Below, in pieces: positions 16,300-26,974 of a DNA stretch of 64,000 bases. Source of the stretch: Rhodococcus sp. SMB37 (GTDB lineage: Bacteria; Actinomycetota; Actinomycetes; Mycobacteriales; Mycobacteriaceae). The stretch is taken from positions 102,607 through 166,606 of the forward strand of contig NZ_SLVY01000017.1 of assembly GCF_004345605.1 (NCBI RefSeq), in the 5' to 3' direction. A model generated the notes under the pieces. That model saw only the letters and a list, made by a program, of their open reading frames with translations. It was not told where the DNA came from and did not search any database. Position numbers and translations under genes: made by a program. The number at the start of each line of letters is the position of its first letter. The first letter of the stretch is position 1.

Positions 16300-18963
16300 T
16301 CACCGGTGGGCGAGGGCCTCACGCGCCAGCCCCACCCGCGATCGAAGCCCGAGTTTCGCGAGCGCGTGCGACACGTGGGTCTGCACCGTCCTCGGTGACA
16401 CCCGGAGCCGCGCCGCGATCTGCGGACCGGTCAACCCCTCCCCGACCAGGATCGCGACCCGTCTCTCCGCCGCCGTCAACGACTCCCAGCCGGTCTGCGC
16501 GGTTCTGCGCGACCCGACGGCGCCGAGCGACACACCGCACTCACGCACTCTGCTCGCGATCCGATCCGCGACGGTGCGCGCTCCGAGGTGTACCGCAAGG
16601 TCGTGAGCACGACGAGCATGGACATGCGCCTGCTCGCGCTTCGCCGAAGCTGCCGCAGCACACGCCGCCTCTTCCAGCGCCGCCAACTCCGCAACGGCGT
16701 CGCCCCCCGCAGCGAATGTGTCGGCGACCTCGGCCAGACCCACAGGGTCCTCTTTGCTCAATGCCTCGACGAACTCGACGGCCGGCGCGATCGCCGGCGA
16801 CCGGGTCGACCGCATCTCCTGGAAAACTTCGTAGACCTGCGCGCACAGGCCCCGGTCAAAGGTCTGCACGGCAATCCGGGCGATGTGCGGACCGAATCGG
16901 AGCGCCCACACCAGCCGCCCGCCATCCACCGCAAGACGCCACGCCTGTGCGGCGCTCTCTCCGGCTCGCTCGTGTTCGCCGAGCGCACTCCACAATTCCG
17001 CACGGACGTAGTCGATATCGGGAAGCCCGAACATCCGTGGACTGTTCTCCGCCTCCCACATCTGCAATCGTCGCTCGGCGGATTCGAGATCGCCCCGGTG
17101 CACATCGACCAGCGCAGCGGTCGCCACAGCCCACGATGTCCAACCGGAATCCGTCTGTGCGGCAACGACGAGCGCATCGTCGCACGCGGCAACCGCCTCG
17201 TCCCACCGCCCCAGCGTGAACAGAGTCGACGCCGTGACCGAGTGGTGTAGCGGCAGCAGCCACATCTCTGCCATCGTGTGTGCGCGGCGCGGCACAGGCG
17301 TCCGTCGCGCCAACGCCACGATCGGCCCGTGCGCGTAGAGCGCTGCCCACATCGCCCACGCTCCGGCCACAGACGTCTCGCGATCGAGCACGCCGTGTCC
17401 GCTCGCCGCCTGTTCCCCGCGTTCGAACCATTCGAGCCCGAGGGTGGCGTCCCCGGAAAGCACTGCGTGGACTCCCGGCACGATCGTGTCGAGGCCGAAG
17501 TCTGCCAACTCCTGGTCGGCGGCCGGTGGAACCGGCGCGTCGCCCGGAAGCGGCCCGACGCCCCCGATCAGAGCCAGCCACTCGCGGTATTGCTCGAACC
17601 ACCCGTGTGCCTCCGGCGGCAACGGCAATCGGAGCAGCTCGTCGATCGAGGCTCGGGCACGAGGCACGTCGCCGAGCACAGTGCGGGACGTCAACGACAC
17701 CACCAGGGCGAATGTGCGTTCGTCACGTTCGGTCTCGAGCACACCGTCGGCGAGTTCTGCTGCCGCACGGAATCGGCCGGACTCCGCGAGCACGGCGGCA
17801 CGCGCAAGGGGCGGGTTGCCGCGAACGGTGGCCGCCAATTCACCGGAATCGAAGACCCCGAATACCTGTACCGAACTGGGCTGACGACTCGGCACGAATG
17901 TGCCGGGTGCGTCGGCCCGTTCGCGATGAGCCGACAACCGTGCGGCGGGCCCACCACCTCGGGCCAGTGCTTCCGCGACGGCGTGATGCAGCAGTCTGCG
18001 CATGCCGGGTGCAACGGTGTCGTACGCGATCTGCCGATAGGCGGGTGCGACGAAGTCGAGATCGCCGTCGTCCGACCAACGCAACACTCCCGCGTCGACG
18101 GCGGCGGCGACCGCACCCGCGCACCGGGCCGGTGCCTCCCCACCGATGTCCGCGAGTTCCTCGACGCCCATCGGACCGTCCGCAACAGCCAACACCTGCA
18201 CGAGGTCACGCACCCGTGGCGAGAGGCGTGAGAGGTGGGATCGGATACTCCGCCCGAGCTGGCCGGACAGTTCCGCATCGGTTCCGCGAAGTGTGATGAG
18301 GCCGGATCCGGTGTCGACGGCGGTGTGCTCGCGGCGCGCGAGCAGGTCGAGCAGCTGCCCGACGTGGAGCGGATTGCCACCGGCCTGGCCGAGATACCGG
18401 ATCAGGTCGGGAGCGGGATCGCCACCGAGATGCCGGCGAACGACGGCGGCCACCTCGTCGGAGTCCAGCGGAGTGAGCTCGACCGTCCGTGCGTGAGGTT
18501 GCGCGGCGAACATCGTCAGCGCCGCCCGTTCCGGCACCCGGCGGTACGCGAGCATCACCGCGAGCGGCAGTCGAGCCGAGACCGCACTGATCCTGTGCAG
18601 CAGAGTCAAGGACTCGCCGTCGGCGAGATGCGCGTCGTCGACGACGAGCACGACGGGGCCGTCGGCGTAGAGGCTGTCGATGTCGTATCTGCCGATCTCG
18701 CGGTCCGGTGTCACACCGGTACACCTCGCGAACAGGCGACCGGCAACGGAGAACGGGACAGGTGAATCCACTTCGTCCGCCGTGGTTGCAACGACACGGA
18801 TATCGTCCAGCGAGTCGGCGACCTCGCGCAAGACAGTGGTCTTGCCCAGTCCGACCGAACCGATCAGTGCGATCGCGCCGTGTTCGGTACACCGGACGTA
18901 TCGGCGGACGTCGGCCGTGAGGGCTCGGACCAGACCGCCGCGATGTGTCCGACCTTCCGCCAT
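16300..18963 (-). CDS. LuxR-family regulator with N-terminal ATPase (LAL type)
   Basis: A large regulator of 887 residues. The N-terminal AAA/STAND ATPase has Walker A IGSVGLGKTTVL and Walker B PVVLVVDDAHLADGES. A middle region of about 500 residues is helical and probably TPR-like. The C-terminus is a LuxR/GerE helix-turn-helix (LTAAERRVAILVGEGLTGPQ, then VSPRTVQTHVSHALAKLGLR). Such proteins activate secondary metabolism or catabolism after ligand and ATP binding. The start at 18963 (MAEGRTHRGG) is preferred because TAATCT lies seven bases before it, which fits a leaderless transcript. It is convergent with padR, with 7 bases between. Targets unknown. Confidence 0.9.
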   Translation of the reverse strand: MAEGRTHRGGLVRALTADVRRYVRCTEHGAIALIGSVGLGKTTVLREVADSLDDIRVVATTADEVDSPVPFSVAGRLFARCTGVTPDREIGRYDIDSLYADGPVVLVVDDAHLADGESLTLLHRISAVSARLPLAVMLAYRRVPERAALTMFAAQPHARTVELTPLDSDEVAAVVRRHLGGDPAPDLIRYLGQAGGNPLHVGQLLDLLARREHTAVDTGSGLITLRGTDAELSGQLGRSIRSHLSRLSPRVRDLVQVLAVADGPMGVEELADIGGEAPARCAGAVAAAVDAGVLRWSDDGDLDFVAPAYRQIAYDTVAPGMRRLLHHAVAEALARGGGPAARLSAHRERADAPGTFVPSRQPSSVQVFGVFDSGELAATVRGNPPLARAAVLAESGRFRAAAELADGVLETERDERTFALVVSLTSRTVLGDVPRARASIDELLRLPLPPEAHGWFEQYREWLALIGGVGPLPGDAPVPPAADQELADFGLDTIVPGVHAVLSGDATLGLEWFERGEQAASGHGVLDRETSVAGAWAMWAALYAHGPIVALARRTPVPRRAHTMAEMWLLPLHHSVTASTLFTLGRWDEAVAACDDALVVAAQTDSGWTSWAVATAALVDVHRGDLESAERRLQMWEAENSPRMFGLPDIDYVRAELWSALGEHERAGESAAQAWRLAVDGGRLVWALRFGPHIARIAVQTFDRGLCAQVYEVFQEMRSTRSPAIAPAVEFVEALSKEDPVGLAEVADTFAAGGDAVAELAALEEAACAAAASAKREQAHVHARRAHDLAVHLGARTVADRIASRVRECGVSLGAVGSRRTAQTGWESLTAAERRVAILVGEGLTGPQIAARLRVSPRTVQTHVSHALAKLGLRSRVGLAREALAHR

Positions 18964-19123
18964 GAGGTCAAGATTAGGTCGGTTATGTCCGTTCGGACGC
19001 CGATACGGCAGAACCACCTACGTCGTTCGACGGATGTCTGGGGCACGTCGAGGCGCGACGATGGGTACATCGCACACATGCTTTCGGCGCAATCGACGCC
19101 GGACCGGACCCTCAGGACCGACT

Positions 19124-19522
19124 ATGACCTACAGAAGGATTCTCCTCGGGTGCGCGGCGGCCGCGACCGTCGTCCCCCTCGTATCGGCCGGCATCGCGAA
19201 TGCGATGGGAGGGAACGACCCTCGGGACGTGTACATCAACTCGGACCAGAATTCGATCACCGCACACATCGGCCAGGATCAGGGCATCACCGATTGCAAG
19301 CTGGTGGCACAGGGCCCGGCGTCCTCGGACATCCACGAGACGGAGTGGACGAGCGATGAGTGGATCACCCTCTGGGTCCCGGAGAACAGGTATACCGCGA
19401 CGGTGCTGTGCAGGTGGGACGCGACCGGCCCCGACGGGTGGATCGTCCGTCAGGAAGCGGTGAACACCCCTCCCCTGCTGCACGAGAGCGCGATCGACCT
19501 CATCGAGAGAGGCTTCGCCTGA
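19124..19522 (+). CDS. Small secreted protein, copy 1 of a tandem pair
   Basis: A 132-residue protein with a Sec signal peptide (MTYRRILLGC, then a hydrophobic stretch ending GIANAM). The mature part of about 104 residues has two cysteines and the pattern VYINSDQNSITAHI, GITDCKL, EWT, NRYTATVLC, TPPLL. It is clearly paralogous to the next gene. I do not recognise the family. The length and a probable disulfide suggest a small beta-rich exported protein. It is divergent from the LuxR-type regulator, which might control it. Confidence 0.8.
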   Translation: MTYRRILLGCAAAATVVPLVSAGIANAMGGNDPRDVYINSDQNSITAHIGQDQGITDCKLVAQGPASSDIHETEWTSDEWITLWVPENRYTATVLCRWDATGPDGWIVRQEAVNTPPLLHESAIDLIERGFA

Positions 19523-19661
19523 GGATTCCCCCGCCAGCGCCGATCGGCGGCATCGCCCCCGACTCCGAGCGAACGGGCCTCGAACCCCGACCGGATGTCC
19601 GTTCGCTCGGAACCCACCGTGTTCCGTACCGCCTCCAGGAACGACCAGAGAAGAGCAGATC

Positions 19662-20054
19662 ATGACAACGTTCCGGAAGATTCTCGGATACTCGGTCGCG
19701 ACGGTCGCGACCGTTCCTCTCGTGCTCGCCGGGTCCGGCGTCGCACAGGCAATGGGGCCACAGCTGCCGGGCTCCGTGTACTTCACCAGCACGTCGAACT
19801 CGATCACCGCCCACATCGATGCGAGCCGTGGCATCACCTGGTGCGCGCTGTTCCCCGACAGCGGGAATCTCGGCCCGATACCGGCCTCGGAATGGACAGA
19901 CGCCCCGACGATCACCATGTATGTGGAACCGGGCACCTACACGGTCGCCTTGTACTGCGACCCGGACATGACCAACGTCAAGCAGGAGCAGGTGAACGTG
20001 CCACCTTCACTGATCGACCAGTTGATCGACCTGCTGGAAACCGGTTCGAGCTGA
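19662..20054 (+). CDS. Small secreted protein, copy 2 of a tandem pair
   Basis: A 130-residue protein with a signal peptide (FRKILGYSVATVATVPLVLA, cleavage after GVAQA). It shares with copy 1 the signal peptide start, SNSITAHI, GITWCAL, EWT, GTYTVALYC, VPPSLIDQLIDL and the spacing of both cysteines. GAGAAG precedes the ATG. The two genes are 139 bases apart and probably arose by tandem duplication. Function unknown. Confidence 0.82.
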   Translation: MTTFRKILGYSVATVATVPLVLAGSGVAQAMGPQLPGSVYFTSTSNSITAHIDASRGITWCALFPDSGNLGPIPASEWTDAPTITMYVEPGTYTVALYCDPDMTNVKQEQVNVPPSLIDQLIDLLETGSS

Positions 20055-20064
20055 GCCGACGTTC

Positions 20065-20808
20065 TCAGGGTGTATCGACGAGGGTGAAGCCCGCGCCGAC
20101 TCCTCCCTGCGCGTCGATCTCCTCGACGATCCGATCCGCCCGCTGGTAGGCCGCGAGCCCTCGGCCGGTCGGTCGGTACCCGACGGAGAGCCCGATCCAC
20201 TCGCCGGTGTCGGCCCGGGCCAACGGGCCTCCCGAATCCCCCGGCTTCATCAGCAGTGCGGACGACATCAGGTTCGAGTCGACGAGCACGTCACCGGAGG
20301 TACAGGCCACCCCGTTGGTACGGCCCGCGGCGCACTGCACTCCGACGGCGCTGCCACCAGGTTGCAGCGATCCGATGGATTCGAGGACGACTCGCTCTCC
20401 ACGGTCGTTCGGCAGCGAGGTGTTCGAGCCGCGTACCTTCGTCTCGTCGAGCAGGAGGACGGCGTAGTCGGGTGCTTCGTCGGTGGGGAAGCCGATGGGG
20501 TCCACCGAGCCGGTGCTCGCGACATCGGTCTCGATGCCCACCGGTCCGCGGTGCTGCTCACCGACCTTCCAGATCTGCGACGAACCGTCCTGGCGGCAAT
20601 GACCGGCGGTGATGGCCACAAGCCGGTGCGCGTCGTCGCGACCCACGGCGGCGACGGAACACCAGCCGGGCACCGGCTCTGCGGAGAACGTGATCCCATC
20701 GCCCGGCCGAAGGACGACGCGGTCGTCTCCCCCTCCGGCGGCGGCGATCCCCGGCGTGGCCAGTACAAACGCAAAAGTTGCAGCCGACAGCGCGAAGCCG
20801 CGCCTCAC
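20065..20808 (-). CDS. Secreted trypsin-like (S1) serine protease
   Basis: A 247-residue protein with a short signal peptide (VRRGFALSAATFAFVLATPG, cleavage near IAAA). The catalytic triad is visible: His in VAITAGHC, Asp in EAPDYAVLLL and Ser in KPGDSGGPLA. This is the chymotrypsin-fold arrangement of streptogrisin-like actinobacterial proteases. Four cysteines could form two disulfides. The start is the GTG at 20808 with GGAAAG upstream; it overlaps the stop of the HhH-GPD gene by four bases (GTGA), so the two are translationally coupled. Confidence 0.88.
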   Translation of the reverse strand: MRRGFALSAATFAFVLATPGIAAAGGGDDRVVLRPGDGITFSAEPVPGWCSVAAVGRDDAHRLVAITAGHCRQDGSSQIWKVGEQHRGPVGIETDVASTGSVDPIGFPTDEAPDYAVLLLDETKVRGSNTSLPNDRGERVVLESIGSLQPGGSAVGVQCAAGRTNGVACTSGDVLVDSNLMSSALLMKPGDSGGPLARADTGEWIGLSVGYRPTGRGLAAYQRADRIVEEIDAQGGVGAGFTLVDTP

Positions 20809-21386
20809 TTCTTTCCGGCCTTGGCAGCGGCTTTCTCCGCCTTCTTGAATTCTCGTACCTCGTGCAGCGACTGCGAATCGACGACATCGGCGATCGAACG
20901 GCGGGCACCCTCGTCGCCGTACGCCCCCGCGGCCTCGCGCCAGCCCTCGGGCTGCACACCCCGTTGCTTCCCGAGCAGTGCGAGGAAGATCCGAGCCTTC
21001 TGGGCGCCGTACCCGGGCAGCGCCTCGAGCCGCTTCAGCACTTCCTTGCCGTCGGGGTCGCCCGCCGTCCAGATCGAGGCGGTGTCGCCGTCGTAGTCTT
21101 CGATGATCGCGGCGCACAGTGCCTGGATGCGCTGGCCCATCGATTTCGGGAACCGGTGCACCGCGGGTGGCCGAGAACACACCTCGATGAACTCGTCGGG
21201 GTCCGCTTCCGCGATCCGGTGCACGTCGAGTCCGCCGAGCCGATCAGCGATCTTCTTCGGGCCCGCAAACGCCGTCTCCATCGGTACCTGCTGGTCGAGC
21301 AGCATTCCGATCAGGAGCGCGAGCGGACTCTCGGAAAGCAATGCGTCTGCATCCGGATCCCCGACCAGGTTCAGCGTCGTTGCCAT
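20805..21386 (-). CDS. HhH-GPD-type DNA glycosylase-like protein
   Basis: A 193-residue protein of the actinobacterial HhH-GPD base-excision-repair group. PLALLIGMLLDQQVPMETAF is the helical start of the glycosylase fold, and EALPGYGAQKARIFLALLG is the helix-hairpin-helix that grips DNA. No FeS cysteine cluster is present. The C-terminus is Lys/Ala-rich (EFKKAEKAAAKAGKK). I use the ATG at 21386 (MATTLNLVGDPDAD); an alternative ATG lies at 21401 and neither has a strong ribosome site. The stop overlaps the start of a secreted protease gene, an odd functional pairing. Confidence 0.85.
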   Translation of the reverse strand: MATTLNLVGDPDADALLSESPLALLIGMLLDQQVPMETAFAGPKKIADRLGGLDVHRIAEADPDEFIEVCSRPPAVHRFPKSMGQRIQALCAAIIEDYDGDTASIWTAGDPDGKEVLKRLEALPGYGAQKARIFLALLGKQRGVQPEGWREAAGAYGDEGARRSIADVVDSQSLHEVREFKKAEKAAAKAGKK

Positions 21387-21407
21387 GGGTCGATCATGCA
21401 CCCAGCG

Positions 21408-22844
21408 TCACTGTCGCCGCCACAGGACGACCCCCAGGATCACCGTCGCTGTGAGCGCAATCGAGGCGGTCAGTGCATACATCCAGTGTGGGAAGAGCGT
21501 CGGCTCCGATGTGCCCGGTACCGCCGCGAGAGCAGCGAACAAGGCGACGACGGCGATCGCGCCACCGGCCGCGGACCATCCCCGCGCGAGCCGGGAATGA
21601 TGCGCGCCGCGCAGTTCGGCGCTGCGCAACACTGCGCGCTCGATCACCTCGACCGCGCCCTCGAGCTCGGCATCGAGGTCGGCGATCTCGTCGGCGACCC
21701 TGCGGACCAGCAAGGACCTCAATTGTGTCGGCTGTGTCCACGAGTGGAACCGGTCGTTGTGGAGCGAGGCCTTACGCAACAGCGCCCGCTCCATCTTCCG
21801 GGCCTGCATGGCGGCGATGTCGTCGAGCGCCTCGACCAGGCGGTCGCCGGTGAGATCGTCGTGGTTGCGGAGGTGGTCGAGAACGCGCCAGAAGTCGGTC
21901 GAGCAGTGTGCGCGCATCGCTACCCACGGAAGCAATTCGAAGATCATCTCGCTTGTGCCGTGGCCGACGTAGTCGCTCCCCACCGGGGTTGCTTCGAGAT
22001 CCAGCAGCACCGCGCCGCAGTCCTCCCGCACCGCGACCGCTGCACCGGGCTGCACGGGTCGTTCCACGAGCGGGACCCGATCCCAGTTCCACAGCACGCC
22101 CCACATCTGCGCTGTAGCTCTGGCCTGCGAGTCGGTACGGCGCCCGTCGACGAGTTCACGCACGCGGTCACCGCCGCTCGATACCACCTCCACTATCAAG
22201 GCCTCGACGATCTCCTGGTCGCCCACGCCGCGATGTCGATGCACGACGAGATCGCTCAGAGGGCTGTACGTGGTCGGGGCGGGCATCCGCCGGTTCAGGC
22301 CGGGGAACAGGTCGTTGAGGCATGCGGCGCTGGTCAACGAGAACGGCGCAAGGAATTCGTCGACCGCAGGACGAAAGCCGGCGCCGTCGCGGTCCTGCAG
22401 CGGGTCGGCGCGCCAGTCGATCAGCGGAGACTTGTCGTCACTCAGAGATTCCAAGGCGAGGACGAGGCCGTGCCCGGGGATCTCCCACAGCGACAGACAC
22501 GTCGCGGGCGAGCCGACGAACGGATGTGCAGCACCGCTGCGCAATGCGCCCGTCGAAGAACCGAACGACAACGGCGCGCTCTCACGGTCGGTGATGTGCC
22601 GATACGCGAGCAGGCTGGCCGGGCGAACGCCGTGTTCGGTGCGCGGCAACGTGCCGATGCGAGCCGGAAGGAACGGCTCGAGTTCGTCCACCGCCGCAAC
22701 CGGCGGTGGCGACACCGCCGCGGCCTCGATGTCGAGAGCCAGGAGAAACACCTTCAAAACACCGTGACAGCCCGTGACGGAACCGACGGCTGCTGCGCCG
22801 GCTCCGGATCGTACGAGAGCGCGGTCTTCCATCACACTCACCAC
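21408..22844 (-). CDS. Unknown protein with two C-terminal membrane helices
   Basis: A 478-residue protein I do not recognise. The first 410 residues look soluble. Near the C-terminus are two hydrophobic helices (AGGAIAVVALFAALAAV and MYALTASIALTATVILGVVL) ending in WRRQ. A long helical stretch (LVRRVADEIADLDAELEGAV) precedes them. The overall plan, a large soluble domain, coiled coil and two terminal helices, recalls CorA-like channels, but no GMN motif is present. The start may be the GTG at 22844 or the ATG at 22832. Upstream is a cluster of DnaA boxes. Function unknown. Confidence 0.7.
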   Translation of the reverse strand: MVSVMEDRALVRSGAGAAAVGSVTGCHGVLKVFLLALDIEAAAVSPPPVAAVDELEPFLPARIGTLPRTEHGVRPASLLAYRHITDRESAPLSFGSSTGALRSGAAHPFVGSPATCLSLWEIPGHGLVLALESLSDDKSPLIDWRADPLQDRDGAGFRPAVDEFLAPFSLTSAACLNDLFPGLNRRMPAPTTYSPLSDLVVHRHRGVGDQEIVEALIVEVVSSGGDRVRELVDGRRTDSQARATAQMWGVLWNWDRVPLVERPVQPGAAVAVREDCGAVLLDLEATPVGSDYVGHGTSEMIFELLPWVAMRAHCSTDFWRVLDHLRNHDDLTGDRLVEALDDIAAMQARKMERALLRKASLHNDRFHSWTQPTQLRSLLVRRVADEIADLDAELEGAVEVIERAVLRSAELRGAHHSRLARGWSAAGGAIAVVALFAALAAVPGTSEPTLFPHWMYALTASIALTATVILGVVLWRRQ

Positions 22845-22894
22845 TTCCGAACCCGCCGCGGGAATGCGGCGACCCTGACATCGGAGTATGGCAC

Positions 22895-22994
22895 TTATTC
22901 ACAGGAAAGCGAATCTGCCGATTTCAGGAGGTCAGGGCGATGCGTCCGAAGTTGTCCACCGTCGGTCCACTTGTTCTCCACAGGTTTGTCCACA
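22895..22994 (+). promoter_or_regulatory. Cluster of four DnaA-box-like sequences
   Basis: TTATTCACA (22895-22903), TTGTCCACC (22952-22960), TTCTCCACA (22974-22982) and TTGTCCACA (22986-22994) lie in the same orientation in 100 bases of intergenic DNA. The first and last match DnaA-box consensus sequences exactly; the others differ by one base. Confidence 0.65.
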
Positions 22995-23039
22995 GCTTGG
23001 GAGAACGTGTGACACCCGGGGCCAGTGCGTCCCGAGAGG

Positions 23040-24676
<1,637 letters not shown>

Positions 24677-24680
24677 ACGG

Positions 24681-24723
24681 AAATGCCCGTGACCAGCAAG
24701 AATTGCTGGTCACGGGCATTTTT
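24681..24723 (+). terminator. Rho-independent terminator after tRNA-Ser(GGA)
   Basis: A perfect 19-base inverted repeat (AAATGCCCGTGACCAGCAA) with a 3-base loop, ending in TTTTT. Confidence 0.95.
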
Positions 24724-24881
24724 CGTTCTAGGTCATTTCACAAGACTTCACGCAGAATCCGTGTCATCGTTTGTCTCAGATCACCGCACATTGGACACTG
24801 GAACAACCCCGGGTGGTGACTCGGGATACACCTGTGGATCGGCGGCGGCGCCGTCGGGATCGAAGGAGTTCGTCGAAGATC

Positions 24882-25136
24882 GTGCTCAGCGACCACAACG
24901 AAACGATCCGCTACCAGGCCGATTCATTGCAGGCGGCCCAATGGCGCGAGATGCTGGACAGGGAAATCGACGAGGTTTCGGCCGCGATCGAGAACGTCGA
25001 GAAGCGCGCGCTCGCCGAACACCGTGCCGGCGCCGTCGACCGCGCACGCCGGTTCGATGGCGACAGCGAGAAGCTACGGACCGAACTGACGGATCTACAC
25101 CGGATGCGACGCAACCTCACCGACCGATTCGCCTGA
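24882..25136 (+). CDS. Small charged coiled-coil protein
   Basis: An 84-residue protein of unknown function, almost entirely helical and rich in Glu, Arg and Asp (EMLDREIDEVSAAIENVEKR, then LRTELTDLHRMRRNLTDRF). Heptad-like spacing suggests a short coiled coil. The GTG at 24882 is chosen because AAGGAG lies upstream, although spacing is longer than ideal; an ATG at 24771 would add an Arg-rich stretch. It converges on the ABC permease gene, 7 bases apart. No family is recognised. Confidence 0.55.
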   Translation: MLSDHNETIRYQADSLQAAQWREMLDREIDEVSAAIENVEKRALAEHRAGAVDRARRFDGDSEKLRTELTDLHRMRRNLTDRFA

Positions 25137-25143
25137 CCCGATA

Positions 25144-25971
25144 TCACGCCGTCCGGCGGGTCTGCCGGATACCGACGAGCAGACCCACAACGCACGTCAC
25201 CAACGCAGCTACGACACCCTTCAGTACGTCGGCGTCGGTGAACGAGCCACCGAGCAGTGCGCGTTCCGCGTCGACGATGTACGTCAACGGGTTGGCGAGT
25301 GCGACTGTCCGCATCCAGGCGGGTCCTGTATCGAGCGGGAGCATCATTCCGGACAGAATCAGTAGTGGGAAGATCAGGGTCTGCTGCACCGTCCAGAACA
25401 ACCATTCGCGGTTCTGTGCCGCCAACGCGAGCGCACACGACAACGCACCGATCCCGATCCCGAAGACACCGAGAATCACCAGGCCGGCCAGCAGGTGCAG
25501 CGGATGCAGAACGAACCCGAACGGTACGCACACGATCGTGATGAGCAGACCCTGCACCACGAGCGGCGCGAACTCCTTGAGTGCTCGGCCGACCAGTAGC
25601 GACGAGCGGCTCAGCGGTGTCGCCAGAACCCGTTCGTACGACCCGGTCATGAGCTCGTACAGCAGATTCGAGCCGGTCATCGACGTGCCGAACAACGCGA
25701 TCATCACGATGACGCCCGGAACGAACCACTGGAGTGTCTCTGCGGTCGATCCTCCGCCGAGCGTGCCGGCGAGCAGCGGCCCGAACAGCGCGAGGAACAC
25801 CAGCGGTTGGAGCAGCGAGAAGATCAGACTGAACGGATCCCTGAGCAGCAGCAGGATCTCTCGGATGAATACCGCAGAGGTGTCGGCGACGAACTTCGCG
25901 ATGCCCGTCCGTTCGGAATTCTGCATGTCCGTCGTGGTAGGCGCGACGGTGTTGTCGGTGCTCACGCCCAT
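25144..25971 (-). CDS. ABC-2 type transporter permease
   Basis: A 275-residue membrane protein with six predicted helices, including LLRDPFSLIFSLLQPLVFLA and FWTVQQTLIFPLLILSGMML; the ending LANPLTYIVDAERAL is typical of ABC-2 drug or polyketide exporters (DrrB-like). Its ATG at 25971 overlaps the stop of the ATPase gene by one base (TGATG), so it is translationally coupled. With the ATPase it forms an exporter, probably for a hydrophobic compound, repressed by the divergent TetR. Confidence 0.9.
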   Translation of the reverse strand: MGVSTDNTVAPTTTDMQNSERTGIAKFVADTSAVFIREILLLLRDPFSLIFSLLQPLVFLALFGPLLAGTLGGGSTAETLQWFVPGVIVMIALFGTSMTGSNLLYELMTGSYERVLATPLSRSSLLVGRALKEFAPLVVQGLLITIVCVPFGFVLHPLHLLAGLVILGVFGIGIGALSCALALAAQNREWLFWTVQQTLIFPLLILSGMMLPLDTGPAWMRTVALANPLTYIVDAERALLGGSFTDADVLKGVVAALVTCVVGLLVGIRQTRRTA

Positions 25972-26960
25972 CACGCGACCTCCTCTCGCAGGCTGCGACC
26001 GGTGAGATTGAGGAACACGTCGTCGAGACTTGCCTGCGTGAGCGATGCCGACTGCACGGTCCACCCAGCGAGCCGCAGCGCCTCGAGCGCAATGGGTAAT
26101 CGCTCGGCTCCATAGGTGGTGGCGATGGTGACCGTAGCGGTGTCGGCCCCGTCGGGCGCAGGCGTCACCTCGACTTCCCCGATGTCGGGCGGAAGGCACT
26201 TCCTGATCCGATCGGGTACTGCCGCAAGGGAATCCGGTCGGTCGATCGCCACGGATGCGGTGATGACGTCGTCCGCGTAGTCCCGCTCGAGATCGGCCGG
26301 GGGTGCGTCGGCGACGACGCGACCGTGGTCGATGACGACCACCCGTTCGGCCATCTTGTCGGCCTCTTCGAGGTAGTGCGTAGTGAGCACGATGGTCATT
26401 CCGGTGCGCTCACGAAGCGCCGAGATGTGTTCCCACAGGTTGGCTCGGCTGTGCGGGTCGAGACCGGTGGAGGGTTCGTCGAGGAAGAGAAGCGGCGGGT
26501 GGTTCATGAGCCCGAGCGCGACGTCGAGGCGCCGTTTCTGTCCACCGGACAGCGACGAGATGCCTCGCTTCTCGAGTCCGCCGAGCTCGAGAGCATCGAT
26601 GAGATCCGCTGCGCGACGTCGATATTCGCGGCCCGGAAGTCCGTAGAATCTCCCCTGGTTGTGCAGCTCGTCGCGCACCTTGTAGGAATAGCCACCTCCG
26701 TTGCCCTGACCGATGTAGCCGATGCGCGAACGCACGAGCGATGGCTCGCGGACCACGTCGAAGCCGGCCACCTCGGCGGTGCCGGAGGTGGGAGTGAGCA
26801 GGCTGGTGAGCATTCGCATGGTGGTGGATTTCCCGGCGCCGTTCGGGCCGAGGAATGCGACCAGCTCCCCCTCTGCGACGTCGATATCGACGTTTTCGAC
26901 GGCCCGGATCGTGTCACCTTTTCGATGGAAGGTCTTGGTCAGACCGCGTGCTCGGATCAC
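25971..26960 (-). CDS. ABC transporter ATP-binding protein (DrrA-like)
   Basis: A 329-residue ATPase: Walker A GPNGAGKST, signature LSGGQKRRLDVALGLM, Walker B PLLFLDEPSTGLD and switch histidine VLTTHYLEEAD. The C-terminal 90 residues are the extra domain of DrrA-type exporter ATPases, ending SLDDVFLNLTGRSL. The GTG at 26960 (VIRARGLTKTF) has AAAGGGGAT before it; the longer frame would cover the operator region. First gene of a leftward two-gene exporter operon. Confidence 0.92.
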   Translation of the reverse strand: MIRARGLTKTFHRKGDTIRAVENVDIDVAEGELVAFLGPNGAGKSTTMRMLTSLLTPTSGTAEVAGFDVVREPSLVRSRIGYIGQGNGGGYSYKVRDELHNQGRFYGLPGREYRRRAADLIDALELGGLEKRGISSLSGGQKRRLDVALGLMNHPPLLFLDEPSTGLDPHSRANLWEHISALRERTGMTIVLTTHYLEEADKMAERVVVIDHGRVVADAPPADLERDYADDVITASVAIDRPDSLAAVPDRIRKCLPPDIGEVEVTPAPDGADTATVTIATTYGAERLPIALEALRLAGWTVQSASLTQASLDDVFLNLTGRSLREEVA

Positions 26961-26974
26961 AGGATCCCCTTTTC

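Noticed and set aside
20778..23012. 744-codon plus-strand frame across the HhH-GPD and membrane protein genes
   Set aside because: Runs antisense through two coding genes and an intergenic region, with atypical Arg/Gly/Asp-rich composition.
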